Assembly (NCBI GenBank): GCA_000499405.2 | Contig: HG738140.1 | Coordinates: 5,322,701 to 5,386,700, forward strand | Direction of reading: 5' to 3' | DNA: 64,000 bases | Origin: Onchocerca volvulus | Taxonomy: Eukaryota; Nematoda; Chromadorea; Rhabditida; Onchocercidae | Part shown: piece after piece, positions 11,705-24,577 of the stretch | How positions within the stretch are numbered: the stretch's first letter is position 1 | Layout: the number at the start of each line of letters is the position of its first letter | Position numbers and translations under genes: made by a program | Notes under the pieces: generated by a model | Databases searched by the model: none | What the model was told of the DNA's origin: nothing | What the model saw: only the letters and a program-made list of their open reading frames with translations

Positions 11705-13317
11705 TGCCTACATACTACTTCGTCTGTATGTGTCTATCACTTCTTTCAGTTCTGATGATTGAAGCAGGAACCTCTTTCCTTGTTGTTTTAGTTTACTTTT
11801 AAAATTGTTTACTGTTCTGCTCTCCCGATTCAGTTATTTTGTGAATTTGCTGATTTGATAGCAATGGTTAGAAATGATATTCTCATTTGTTCAAGAAAAT
11901 TTTTGGAAAGACGTAATCATTTTTCAAATTATCCTGTATAATTCTAATTTATTTATGCGACTCGTTTTTCGTAATGATTGCAATAATTCGAAAACAATTT
12001 ACAAAAAAAGGAAATGGAATGTGTGAGAGTTGCTCAAGTATTCAATGAAATCTTGTGAATGTCATTACAAACTTTAAATTATAATCTGAAACTTGAAAAA
12101 TATTGAAATTGATTGAAAATTTTTCATTATTTTCAGCGGAAACTACTGTGATTTGAACGAAACGTTGCATAATCAAAGTGTGCAGCTTCTAGATTTTTAA
12201 CGACAGACAGTTTTTCTGCAGTTGAAAGTGAACTGCCTTCATTTCAGAAAAATTCTTAAATTTATTATTCATTCCCTTATTTCCTAATAGTGTTAGTAAG
12301 TAATAAACACGATATAAATGATAGTGCAAAGTTATCGTTAACTATTAATGTTGTTGTTATTGCATTGTATCGAAGTTGATAACTATTTTCGTTTAATTTT
12401 CATCTATTTGATTTTGCATAAAATATTAATGAACTATAGATGTTGATATCATTTGTTCTATCCTATGGCTGTTATGAGGATGTTAAAATTTATGTATTTT
12501 ATGTGATTTAATTATTGGGGGATAATATATTTCAATTTTTACGGAATTTGGGTTCTATAGAGGTTTTTTTAGATATTATGGAGTAGGATTACATTTTATT
12601 CTATCAAGAGATGAAAATATTGTATGGCGGACCAGGATTTTGCTATTATTTATTTCGGAAAATAAAAATAAGTTAATTAGATCCTTTTTTTTTTTTTTTT
12701 TTTATTGGCCAATAGATAAAGATACTTAGTAATTGCTCTATCTATATCTCCATTTCAGATATTTTATGGATAAAAATTGTGGTAAAATTATCACTTCATA
12801 TTTGTTTTGTGATGTGTTAAATTACTTGATATTAACAATTTTTTAATGAAAATTCTTGTTTCATTTGTGGATGTATCCAATGTCCCTAATATTGCTTTTC
12901 TACATTTGTTCAATGTATATCAGTTTTTGACTTACAACCGATCAGTTGAGTTGGGTCAATTATCTCATAGTTTCATTTATCATAACGGTAGACATGAAGA
13001 AGCTCTACCACTAATAGAAATGATTTTTCTTGATGTTCTAATATACTACATCGTACGATAAAAGGATTATTCCCAAAAAATTGTTAAGTGTGAAGTATTT
13101 TTTAAATGGCCTTTTTCCTGAAGTTCATTTTTGCATATTATTTGATCTAATCGAAGGAAATAATGAAGTTTTAAAATGTGACGCAAGTTTTATAGCATTT
13201 ATTAAATTAAGAATTCCGTTCGCTTTAGTTAGGTCACATGGAAATGTTTTCTGATGTTTACATGCATCGTGCTTTATTGTGAAGTTATAGAATGATCTGA
13301 AATATTTGTATTTGCAG
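11705..13317. other. Intergenic between RER1 and eIF3L
   Basis: The stretch contains the RER1 3' UTR, with AATAAA at 12302-12307 as a possible poly(A) signal, a T run near 12687-12703, and the eIF3L upstream region. The open frame at 12846-13061 has no family resemblance or splice support. The 1.6-kb gap argues against a tight operon with eIF3L. Confidence 0.5.
13311..13317 (+). promoter_or_regulatory. eif-3.L: Trans-splice acceptor abutting the eIF3L ATG
   Basis: TTTGCAG ends at 13317 and the ATG follows directly at 13318. No upstream coding exon is required, so this is a likely spliced-leader acceptor and it fixes the start. Confidence 0.6.
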
Positions 13318-16300
13318 ATGGTGCGAGATTCATTCGATGATGGACATACAGGCGATCCAGAACGTGATCTTGCCTATGAAAGGGAGCATATACGACGAGG
13401 TTTGTTTAGTGCAATTAACAGAAATTTTTCGTTATGATGAAAAATGAATTCATAGAGCTATCCGGAAACAATGGAAAGATGGGAGGAAATGAATAAATAG
13501 AATAAAGCACTTTTTTTTCTTTTTTTTTTTTTTTTTTTTTTTTTGTAAAGAAGATGATGAATTAAGCTTTTCAAGTTAATGTTAGAATTATAAGTATGAA
13601 ATATGCGAAATTTTCATGTTAGTAAGAGAAGGCGGATTTAAGAAACATAAATGTAGGTTCATTATTAAAAGTGAAATGAAAAAGTAGTAACTGAGAGATG
13701 ATATCCAATAACTTGAAAATTAGTTCATGTATGAATTTTGAAATTCATTATTCGATGAAGGTTATTTTTTTTCTGCAAATTCGATCTAAGCTAATTATAT
13801 CAGCACAAAATGAGCAATTAATCGTAGCGTATGTGAAATGCATTAACGAACCAATATATGGCTATGTTTTCTAGATCTGTGTGAAGCTTCCCAAATTATC
13901 CTTAGAACGAAGTGATTTGCATGATTTGCATTTTGTTTTATTGATTGAATTATACGGAATCATTTGATAACCGAATTATTCAGAGAGCTCTATCAGATAT
14001 ACAGTCGACAAAGTAGCAGTATATGGCTACATCATATAAATGGAACAGTGTGAACATGATAATTATTCCTTTAAATACTGTATGACGCTTGGTATAGCCA
14101 ACATTTTTAGATACTCTGAATGATGAAGTGGTACCAGACGATGTTGCACAATATTTGATTTATTTCAAGCGAATGATTGATGAAGAAAATGTTGTTGAAA
14201 TACACAATCTCTACGAACATGGCTTTCCGGACCTTACTGAGCGTTATTTTCAACAACGTCTCTGGCCAAACGAGGAAGCAGTGGAAAATATTGTTGGCTC
14301 AGGTTCGTCAATGCTCCCTTTTTGGAGTAATAAATATTCTAGATAGTCATTTAAGCAAGGATAGCTAAATTTTCACATGAAAAATTCATTTTTATGTTTT
14401 GAATACGGTTTCTCCGGACTTCAGGGAAATTTTCGTAGTTCCAGGTTTTAATTTCGCGTCAAAATAAACGAGAATTCATAAATAAATTTTACAAATGGTT
14501 GCATACTGTACCTAGTATGCTTAAATAATTGTGCATGGCATGCATTTATATTCCATATATTGCTGAGATTAAATCACCTTTTTTTCTATCTTTTTTGAAC
14601 TACAAAAGTGAATTATTGGTATTTCAGATAGTCGAATTTTCATCATTCTTTACAAAGAGCTATACTTTCGTCACGTGTACACTCGGATGCAACGCGGTCC
14701 ATCTTTGGCTCATCGTTTTGATTCATATCAAAATTACCAGGTTAGTTGCAGAAATCACCGTATACACAAAGGTTCAAAGAAAAGTTCTAGTTTTGATTAA
14801 GTATGAAATCTCTCATTGCAGGAATTATTTTGCGAAGTATTGACACCTGAGAAACAACCATTATCCCTTCAGTTACCAAATATCTGGCTTTGGGATATAA
14901 TTGACGAATTTGTTTATCAAGTAATAATTATTTGTTTATTTTTTACTTATTTGCTTGTAATTGCTGATTTAAACATCCAGTAATTAGCTAATCCTTTTTG
15001 TATCGACCGACAAGTGTTTGTTGTTTGGTTTAGACTAAAATTGAAGAGTTATAATTCAAATCATAACTATTTCTAAAGACCTATTGTCTTACAAAAACAG
15101 TGCGAAATATTTATTGTCTACTAAAATCATTCGTCATGGTTTTAATTTTTCAGTTTCAAGCCTTCTGTTTATACAAAGCAAATCCCGGAAAAAGAAGTCC
15201 GGAAGAATATGAAGATCTTCTTTCGATTGAGCAGAACCAGAGTGTATGTGTTTTTATATTTAGCGGAACTTATTATACAGTTATATCAATTTACCTATCA
15301 CATTATAGGCTTGGAATATTTATCCGGTATTGAATATTTTGTATTCTTTATTGGCAAAATCGCAGATCGACGAGCAGTTGCTGGCTATACGAGAAGGAAG
15401 TAAGTGCTTTTTGTCAAGTCAGTACTTATAGTACAAAATATTTCTTATTGATACTACTGTTTGATGAGGATAATATGGTTGAAATGGTAAATTTCACCTC
15501 GAATTTTGGTATCATATAATGTAGATTTCAAAACAGTAAAAATTTTTTTCTCTAATACTGTAATGAACATATAATTCGATGAATCATATTGCTCCAGTTT
15601 AATGAGATTTAAAAATTTCACATATTTAATGATATCGTAAGAAATTTAATTCGTCATAAGGAAATTGTTCAGGAAATCCAGACGATGTCGCAGATGAATT
15701 TGGTCGTTCTGCTTTATATTTTAAACTTGGTTATTTCTCCTTAATTGGATTGCTCCGCACACATGTGCTGCTGGGGGATTATCATCAAGCGCTGAAAACT
15801 GTTGAAAATCTTGAGCTAGATCCAAAGGTATAACAAAAGAAAATATTCAATTATATCTTTTATATAATAAAATTCTATAACTTATGGCATTTTAATTGAA
15901 ATGTATGTGAAATTCGATCTTTGAGTGTCTTATTACAGATTTATTTCTATCTTCAATTGAGAATAAGGAACTAGAGCTATTATTCTTAATCTGTTTCAAC
16001 GATCTCATCAATTTGATCTCAACTATTTGATAAAAAGTGAAGTAGTTAATGTATCAGGTTTATTTTGCATTTCGATATGTTATACGACTATAGTTTTTGT
16101 ATCCACAGTAGTAAGTCAAACACTCAGAAGTAAAGTTGAATAGGTTAAACTCTTGTGGCTAAATTAAATCCAGAATTTTCAGGAAATTCAATGTTTTCAG
16201 TCATCGGTTTTTCTTTTTTTGATTTGGCGAAATTTAATTTGATTTTTTTTTTTTTTGCAGGGCTTGTACAACACAGTTCCGTCATGTTTGGTTACATTTC

Positions 16301-18431
16301 ACTATTTCGTTGGTTTCTCCCATATGATGATGCGAAATTATGGTGAAGCTACGAAAATATTCGTAAACTGCTTACTTTACATACAACGAACTAAAAGTGT
16401 TCAACAGCAAAATCAACAGCAAAAGAAAAATTTTCAGTATGATGTAGTAAGTAGTTGGCTTTTATAAAAGTAATTATGACACCAACTTACTATTTTGGAT
16501 GTCTGCTTAAATCGATTTATGTATTTTTTTCTTCATGCATTATCTAATTTTTGTCTTAATGTTGTCAAATGGTCAGAACGATGTAAAAGGAAATTAACTT
16601 ATACGTCTCTGTTTACTCGTATCATGTGCTTTGTATTTTTTTTTTCGCGAGTTTTGAAAATATTCAAGAATTTTCCGGAAAAATTCGAGTTTTACAGATT
16701 GGGAAAACTAACGAGCAATTATATCATTTGTTGGCTATTTGTTTGACGCTGCAACCTCAGCGCATTGATGATTCCATTCAGTCGCAGTTATATGAAAGGA
16801 CTGGAGAACGTATGAATCACATGAGTAATGGGTGAGTCAAATAAAAAGTAATTGGGATTTGAGGGTTAGATTTATAGTTTATATTTATTTTGTTTATTTA
16901 TTGAATCACAGTTTGAATTTGTTTTTTCTCTTGAAACAAATGTTATATTATTAATTAGAAAAAAAATACTGATTTTGTGCATTATGATAATAACAAATGA
17001 ATCAAATACATACAAGTATTTATGGCTTAAAGTTTAATCAACTCGTAATTTACTTTTCCAGTAATATTGATGAGTTCCGCCTTGCTTTCCAACAAGGTTG
17101 TCCGAAGTTCTTGTCTCCAACTACTGTAGTTTACGAAGGTCCGAATCAGGCAAAGGTTAATTTTCATACTGATCGATTCGTAGATTCAGCAATTGTTTTC
17201 CTTCAGTAACTAATAATAACACATTGCCATATTACACTTCACATTATTTTTATCCATAAATCCATGCTTGACCCATTAGTAGTTAAACTGTAAAATTATG
17301 CGGGAAAAATATTTTATAGTTTTCAACTTTCTCTCATTTTTTTAGGAACCACTGCTCCGTCAGTGTAATGCTTTCCTCGAAGAAATTGAGTCCCAAATTA
17401 TGCTGCCAATTCTACGAGGCTATTTAAAATTGTATACAACTTTACCAACGAGAAAACTTGCGAGCTTCATGGATGTTAGCGGTATATTTCTATCACTTTT
17501 TCTTCATATTCATATTTAACTGAACGTGGTGTGACGAACTGCAAGTGGTATGAGTGGATGTCGAAAAATGTCGCGGAAATTGCAGGAATCTAAAAATTAC
17601 ATTATATACTGGTTGAGTTTGGATGGAAAAGAGTGCAATTATCGGTTATTGCAGATAGTTATCAGCAATGGAAAACCCGGAAATATATATATCTACAGAT
17701 AAAAAATAATTTCATAATTTAATTCCGATTTGTTGTAGAAATTGCAGTAGATTAGTGTTTAAAGTTGTCAGTTAATTGTAGATGCGGATTATGATTCTTT
17801 TGTTGGAAAATTGCTGAGTTTCAAAATGATCGTTAATGAGCTAGGTAAAGAATGTATGGATCGATGCGAAATCGATGACTCAACGACAGATCTCGACTTT
17901 TATGTTGACAAGGTTTAGTTTTATTTATCCTATGTTTTAAGAATTATTTAGTCATGTATCAAAATAAGCCGATTTCTTTTCATCCAGAAATTGTTCTAGT
18001 TCAGTCTTTCAATACTTTAGGATATGATTATTATTGCGGATACAAAAGTTGCTCGTCGAATTGGGGAATATTTCGTCAAACAAATACAGAAATTGCAAGA
18101 GGTGAAGGATGTTTTTATTTCTTAAAATGTGAATTACCAAATAAAGTTACATTTGGCCGATGATTTTAGGCGAATATGATGAATTTGATGATTTAATTTT
18201 AATAGTCAACCTTATAGAAAAATTGATACCGAAAGTAACATTGAAAAGGAGCCTTTTGAATGTAATCATCAAGTAATCTCAAAATAAGCTTGACGTTTCA
18301 CCAAAGGCTCTTGCAGAAGATAGAAGCGCTCTATTTTGAAAATTTTCGCTGTTTTCAGTTGAATTAGAATTCTGTTGCAGGTGAACCGGAAATTAAAAGA
18401 GCTACCAGTTACTCCAACTGCTTCAAGTTAA
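13318..18431 (+). CDS. eif-3.L: Eukaryotic translation initiation factor 3 subunit L
   Basis: Fourteen exons join in phase: 13318-13399, 14111-14302, 14628-14740, 14822-14920, 15154-15243, 15309-15399, 15673-15827, 16261-16446, 16698-16831, 17062-17155, 17346-17481, 17782-17912, 18021-18101 and 18381-18431. They give 544 residues, close to known eIF3L proteins (human 564). eIF3L is a PCI-domain subunit of the eIF3 scaffold on the 40S ribosome. Family blocks include [102 protein letters not shown] and CPKFLSP. The helical/winged-helix C-terminus includes [18 protein letters not shown] and [21 protein letters not shown] Gln-rich insert ([10 protein letters not shown]) follows IQRTKS. Confidence 0.96.
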
Positions 18432-19122
18432 TTCTTTATATCTTCTTGTCACTGTTTCTTATCAAGAAATACTTTGTCACTTTGTCACTGTTTCTTGTTT
18501 GAAATTCATAATTTTTTTCTTTTATTTTGAAGGTTTATAAACTTTAATGATTAAAATCCTTTTATGCGTGATAATAGACTAATGTAGGAATCGAAAGAAG
18601 AGAAAAAACATTTCTTTGCTGTAACTTTATTAAAATCTAGATTTAACGTTGAATGACTGTTGTTGAAAGATGAATTATGTCCGAAGCGGGAAGGAATTGG
18701 TGTTGGTATTTGAAATGAATGGTTGATAGTTTTTATTTTAGCCTACTTCCAGAAGTAGCTTGTCATATAAAAACGAATGGTATCAGAATTGAATTCTTTC
18801 GCACATCAGCCATATTCATAAAGTCTAAACATAAATATTTGAATAGAAATATTTCGTTCAAGTACATACAAGCATTTTCAGGAACATCACTGAACATGAA
18901 TTACAGATGAAATGAACAGATTCACACAATTTTCATTTACTATTAGTAGTATTTAATTCAAGTAGTAAGAAAATAACATGTGATAAATCAAACAGCATTC
19001 CATTATCCCCAAGTATAATAAATCTAAGTTATCCTCAGTTCATTTTCTGATTGTTCCGCAGTGATTTATTTTTCGGCTCATTTCTCATTACATAAATTAA
19101 CTGCATAGTAAAACATTCTGAA
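18432..19122. other. Intergenic between convergent eIF3L and DEPDC1/LET-99 3' ends
   Basis: About 0.7 kb holds both 3' UTRs. A duplicated word (CACTTTGTCACTGTTTCTT, near 18450 and 18476) and short open frames are present. I see no gene. Confidence 0.6.
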
Positions 19123-22100
19123 TTAGAAGTGAAAATTCCTAATCCGATCGATGAATCGAATCTTCGGCAGTTCAGAAGACGGAAATTTCTTTGTGTAGAT
19201 TTCGGGATAAGTTTTTTTGAACTGTAAAAAATTATAAATTTAGCGGAAAAATAAGCTTTCAATCTGAACTTAATAATGCTCTGAATTAACCTTTTTGAGT
19301 CGCTGCCTTCTTTCTGTAAGTGAAAGATTTTCGTCGTTCAGTATGTCATCCAAGAGAGAAAGCAAATGGCCATTAACATTTTTCTTTTGCGATTCATATT
19401 CTTCTACTTTGATTGGTTCACAGAAGTGTTGTTTCAGACGTTCCGCACTTGATGACTCATCAGTGGCAGGCTGCTGTGCAGTTGGTGACTTTTTTATAAC
19501 GACCTAAAATTTCTCTAAAATATTGCCAAAATTTTTTCGTTCCTAAAATAAATCATATAATAATAATTTGAAAAAATAAATTTCAACAAAAGCTATTCAA
19601 TAAAATGCGCTTGAAAGAACATTTTCAGATCACTTGTCGCGTTTAAAGAAAAATCCGATTTTAATAAGAATTAAGCCTACCTCGTGTGGTAGCGATAATT
19701 GACGTTTAACCTCTGAAATAAATATATCTGAAATGGAAAACGTATCACATTCATTATCCATTAAAAATATGACCAACTGATGGCATTCAGATGCGTTTAT
19801 AGTTTGAGACGGATGTAGAATCTTATTCGGTAGAGCTTCGAGAATCTAGAAAAGAATTTAAATTTTAACAAATATTATGCTAAAAGAATTCATTTCATAC
19901 CTCAATTTCCCAAACTAAATTTTAGCATTAAAGAAAAAAAAAAACACATTTTTGAATTTTTGATATACTTCGTTCTGAAGACTCAAAATTTTTTAATTTA
20001 ACTCAATAAACTCCGTTCTCTTATTTCTCTCACCAATGCTGATTATTAATTTAATGAATAATAATGAAGAAAAATTAAAAAATATTTCCAATTTTTTCGC
20101 AATTTTTCTACTGTGCTGATATATGTTTCAATACTGGAAAAACTTTTTGCATTCTCCACATTGACTAAGACATTTATCTTTCGAAACTTCTAGAAATCTG
20201 TTAAATGCCAGAACTATAATTTTTTACAATTGAACGATTATCACGACGTTTATCCATTCGCAAGCAGTAGTTTCGGCTGACACGTTGCATAAAGCGTAAC
20301 AAATAGTGTAGTCGACGGCGAATACATGGCTCCAAAGTTAATGTCACTAATGATACTGCTTCTTTCAGCAATTTCTCATTTTCAGCGTCGATTCCTATAA
20401 AAGAGTGATCAATTTTAACTTTGATGGTTGTTTTTCTTTTCCAAAAACTTGAGACATAATTTACGAGTGAATACTTTTAGAAGATGTAGGAAATCACAAA
20501 ATAAAAGCGAAAATCGTTCGAACAAGAAAAAAAAATAAAAAATGTTTAAATCTAAAAATTTCTAAAATCTAATGAATTTCGCGTGCTTGTATTCATCTTA
20601 AAAAATATTTGAATATTTTCTTTCGCTAATAAAAATAAGATTAAAATAATAACCAGCAAGTAGTATACAAGATTCTGCATAAGGAATGCTTGAGTTTAGC
20701 ACAGAACTGTTTGTTTTAGTCAATTCTTCGATACGCTGCATAAGCTCGGGACTTCGCTGTAAACCTGGAAGCCCTGTTAAAATTGCTTCATAGGCTATTC
20801 TACGTGCTGAAAAAGACCTTGATAAGTACGCTTGAAAAGTTGACTATAGATCAAGTTTTAATTCATATCGCTCATACTAAATAAATTCAAGTAAACTGTC
20901 CAGAAATGTCTGATACATACCTATAACTATTCTATGCAAACAAAATTGTATTTTCAACAAATTTCTTACATTGTCTGGGTATTATTATGACATCATTATA
21001 TCATTATATAAAATTACTACCAGAAAATTAATAATATCATCTCTTTAAAAACATTCATAAGTTATTTCCATGACATCTCTTACTTGCCGACATTAATTTA
21101 TAACTTACAAAAATTTTCACTGTCCGCTGACAGCGTAGATACAGAAGAGCGTATAGTATTGTTCGGTGGGGTCATGACATGTTCCTCATCAATAAATCCG
21201 TTGCTAGACGATACAGTTGTACGCAAATTAGAACTTTCATCGTTCCCATGTAATTTATTGTGATTCTAGAAAGATTGTTTCAAAGCACTTGGCATATTTT
21301 TATCTGGTCACTTCAATGTGCCGAATCACTATTGAAATATTCCTTGCACAGTAAGGAAAAGTATACTTTACCTGAGAATTGATTGCCTTTTGCACGTAAC
21401 GTGTAAATGGTGAAGTGCCAGCGCAAAAAACTGTTTCTTTATGCAATTCTGCTGAAAATTCCGGATTTGAGAATAAATTCTGCGTTTCTATGAAATTGAG
21501 TGCAAAGAAAAAGAAGTAAAATTATTTTGTCAAATCAAAATATCCAATGAAATTAAATAAGGTATCAAAACTTAATCTTGGTTTGGAAATAAAATTTCGT
21601 GCACATAAATATTAAGTGCAAAAAAAAAAAATTGCCTGAGTTTCGTTGTTGGAAACTTCTTTGACGAAACAATTGTATAATATGTAAAATCGACAATGCT
21701 ACTGGATTAGGAAGCATGGGACAATCTTTATCAAACTGTGCACAAATACTTTTAAAAACATTCAATTCGAATCCATCGTATGGCACATGCGTCGATTCCG
21801 CGAATTTCGTATCGAATGGCCATCGCGAAAGATAACGCATCATTGTTATAATGTAATTGGTTAGACAATCTATAACAAAAGAATAAAAGTCATAATTTTT
21901 CTTTGTTCTTATGAATTTCGACATATTTCCTTAGTTTTTTAAATTATTAATGCATTTGTTAAATATTCTGAACGTTTCCAAATAATTCATAACTTTGTAA
22001 AACATCATAACTATTAAAAAAACTGTTTATCTGAAGGTTATACAAAATTTGTTTCCAATAAGTTATAATGTGAATTTGAAGAAAAAAATTTCTTCGTAAG

Positions 22101-24569
22101 AGAATTTTAGATGGAGAATTTCTATCGTAACAGTTGTAGCTTATTAAGAAAACTTTTTACTAATTATTTTCTTAAGATATAACAATACCATTCTCAGGTT
22201 GAACTCGAACAATTCCTTTCGTTCCAACTCGTTCGCAATTCCATCGAACATCTGCACCGTTGAAATCATAATCGAGAATTCCCTTCAATGAATCCACTTG
22301 TAGCAATGATTGCAACCTGGAATCAACAAAATTTTTATGAGTTACTTTTTGAAATAAAAATGAATCATTGATTGGATTTAACTTACCGATTCAATAGGAC
22401 ATTTCTGTAGATTTCGCTGGTATCAAGGAACAGATGGGTACCACTATGTTCCTCATTTACAACTGCTCTTGGAGATCCAGAAGACTGACAGCTTTCCGGA
22501 GTTTGGGTCTACAAAAAAAAATTTTCTTCTCCAATATATTATTTATTATCTAATTAAATCCAACTTATGTTAATAGCCGTATATTCATAAACATGGCCAT
22601 GCTTAAATATTGAATGATAAAAACAGAAAATGAAAATAACGTTTCACCTGAATAACTTTACCGAAATGTCGAAGGTTTTGCATTTCTGAAGGGTTAGTTG
22701 AATTACTGTTTACTTCAGCTAACTGAGCAATCATCTCATCTAATGCATTAATCTGCTTTGACGGCCCTGCTTCAATTTCAATATCTGTTTCATTTATTTT
22801 CTCTTGAGAGACAGTTTCTTTCTGAATATCTCTAGTAAATGACTTTCCAGGCGGTTCAGTGTTCAGATTCTAGAAAAATCTTCGATTAGAAAAAAATCAA
22901 ATAGATTGAAAAAACGGAAATTTTAAATGAAATAAAGCTAATGTTTCACAGGAAAAAACCTGCCCAAGAACTAAACATAGAAGGTAGATTCCCGTGAGAT
23001 GCTGATAAACGACGAGAAAGAGGCGCATTGGGTTGCATAGAAGGTACAGGTAATCGCTCTGGTATTATCGAGTGGTTGTTTCGATTTCTCCAACTAATAT
23101 TATGAATTCTGAAAAAAAATTTGCGTAAATACATATTGCAATTTCTCTTTTCACTCCAAGATTAACCTCAACTTATTTCTGAAAACGATTCAAGCAAGTT
23201 ATATTTCAAGATTTGAAGCAAAACAGTTATTTAAATCATATATTTTTGATTATTGTGTAGAAAACACTTCATACCTTTGCGGAGCAGTAAATCCATAGCC
23301 TTTGTCCCTAAATCGATTCTGTCTAAAACTGGATCGCTCATTGAATGAAGCGCCGCGGCGGACCAGAACTGGTGTTGCAGCCAATAATTCAACAGAAATG
23401 TTTGAAAATCTAAGAAAAAATTCAATTATTTCGATTTAAAAAAGACACTTTCTATGGATAATTTAATTTAAAAATAAACTGAAGAAGTGACCGATATAAT
23501 TCGCTTTCTTTGAATACTTCATTATCATCGCATTTTTCACGCACAGTACAAAATAATTCCATATTCATATATATGTCCAAAAGTTTCGAACAATTGGATC
23601 TAAAAAATAGATATTTATATGAAACTCATTTTGTTTCAGGTACAGTTTTCTATGTCTTAAAAATACATCATGATGCCTTAGAGCATCAAACAATCCATAA
23701 GTTTTATTCTTTACAATATTCTTTGTCAAACATGATTGATATTGGAAAAAAATTTTCTGGAATTTCTTGTAACGATTATTACTTCAAGACTGAACATTAG
23801 ATATTATTTTAAATTGTAAGGACATCTCACCTAGTTATTTCTCGACCATCATCAATGATTTTTGGTAATTCTTTCATCATAAAGTTCACTGCCTCACGAC
23901 CTGTGAAACAATTATCGAAGACGCGCAGTTGACGTCGATGTCGTTTTACCGGCATCCCACTTCGAAAACACCTTATTATATTGTTCCACTGCAAATAAGA
24001 AATGCAACTTCATTACATGTCAGCATTCAAAATAAATAGCAATTATTTATCTTATTTAAAATCTTTACAATTTGAAATTTGATCTAAAATTCGACAACAT
24101 AAAAAGCTTAGAACATCAAATTACGAGGACACGTTTTAAAAAAGTATAGCTTAAGCTTAACAATTGGAATAGGCAGATGAAAGTTGGAGATATGTTTTCA
24201 AGCAAAATCTGCATGTTTTAATTATGATTGGGAAGTTGAGACTGTTTAAAATTTTGAAACTCGCACATAAACTGGGACTGTTTGAAATTTTGAAACTCGT
24301 ACATAAACTTACTGGAGATCTGACTATCGAGATAGCCAGGAAACGTGAAAAAAAATCGAGAATGAAGAATAGATAGCTTCATTTAATTAAATTTTTATTT
24401 ATTGTTATGGAAACGAAACGAAAAGTATGAATTAACTAACCACATGGGTTGCCCTAAAACGACCTTCAAATAGAGAATCGCCTTCTTTCGGCTTTTTGAT
24501 TGTAGTTTCTGGAACCCCATTATGATCAGCTGGTACGCGAAAACCTCGAAGTTGAACCTGGCCAGTCAT
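19123..24569 (-). CDS. let-99: DEP-domain / RhoGAP-like protein of the DEPDC1-LET-99 family
   Basis: Sixteen minus-strand exons: 24441-24569, 23831-23988, 23492-23599, 23275-23409, about 22960-23108, 22648-22869, 22387-22508, 22189-22316, about 21657-21869, 21372-21487, 21109-21265, 20654-20806, 20228-20394, 19681-19845, 19291-19503 and 19123-19221. They give about 810 residues, the size of human DEPDC1. The DEP domain covers residues about 36-130 (IIRCFRSGMPVKRHRRQLRV, NCFTGREAVNFMM). A disordered Ser/Arg region follows, then a RhoGAP-like region (YIITMMRYLSRWPFD, PYDGFELNVFKSI). The C-terminus has FKKTYPEIYTKKFPS. LET-99 positions spindles at the cortex with G-protein signalling; DEPDC1 acts in mitosis. 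The junction between exons 5 and 6 does not keep phase with a canonical GT donor. The exon 9 donor (21657, GTTTCC) is a best guess. LET-99 versus its paralogue TOE-2 is not decided. Confidence 0.85.
24241..24309. repeat. 36-bp tandem duplication in intron 1 of the let-99-like gene
   Basis: The unit at 24241-24276 (ACTGTTTAAAATTTTGAAAC and following bases) is repeated at 24277-24309 with two substitutions. It lies inside the first intron. Confidence 0.7.
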
Positions 24570-24577
24570 AAATACCT
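24570..24577 (-). promoter_or_regulatory. let-99: Probable trans-splice acceptor of the let-99-like gene
   Basis: On the minus strand ATTCATTCAG ends about seven bases before the ATG at 24569. The frame stays open upstream into an AT-rich hydrophobic stretch, so an acceptor here best explains the start. Confidence 0.5.

Noticed and set aside
12846..13061. 71-codon open frame between RER1 and eIF3L
   Set aside because: It has no recognisable similarity and no splice acceptor or donor that would join it to a neighbouring gene. It probably arises by chance.
9509..18431. RER1-eIF3L operon
   Set aside because: The 1.6-kb gap is much longer than typical nematode operon spacing, and each gene has its own probable acceptor.
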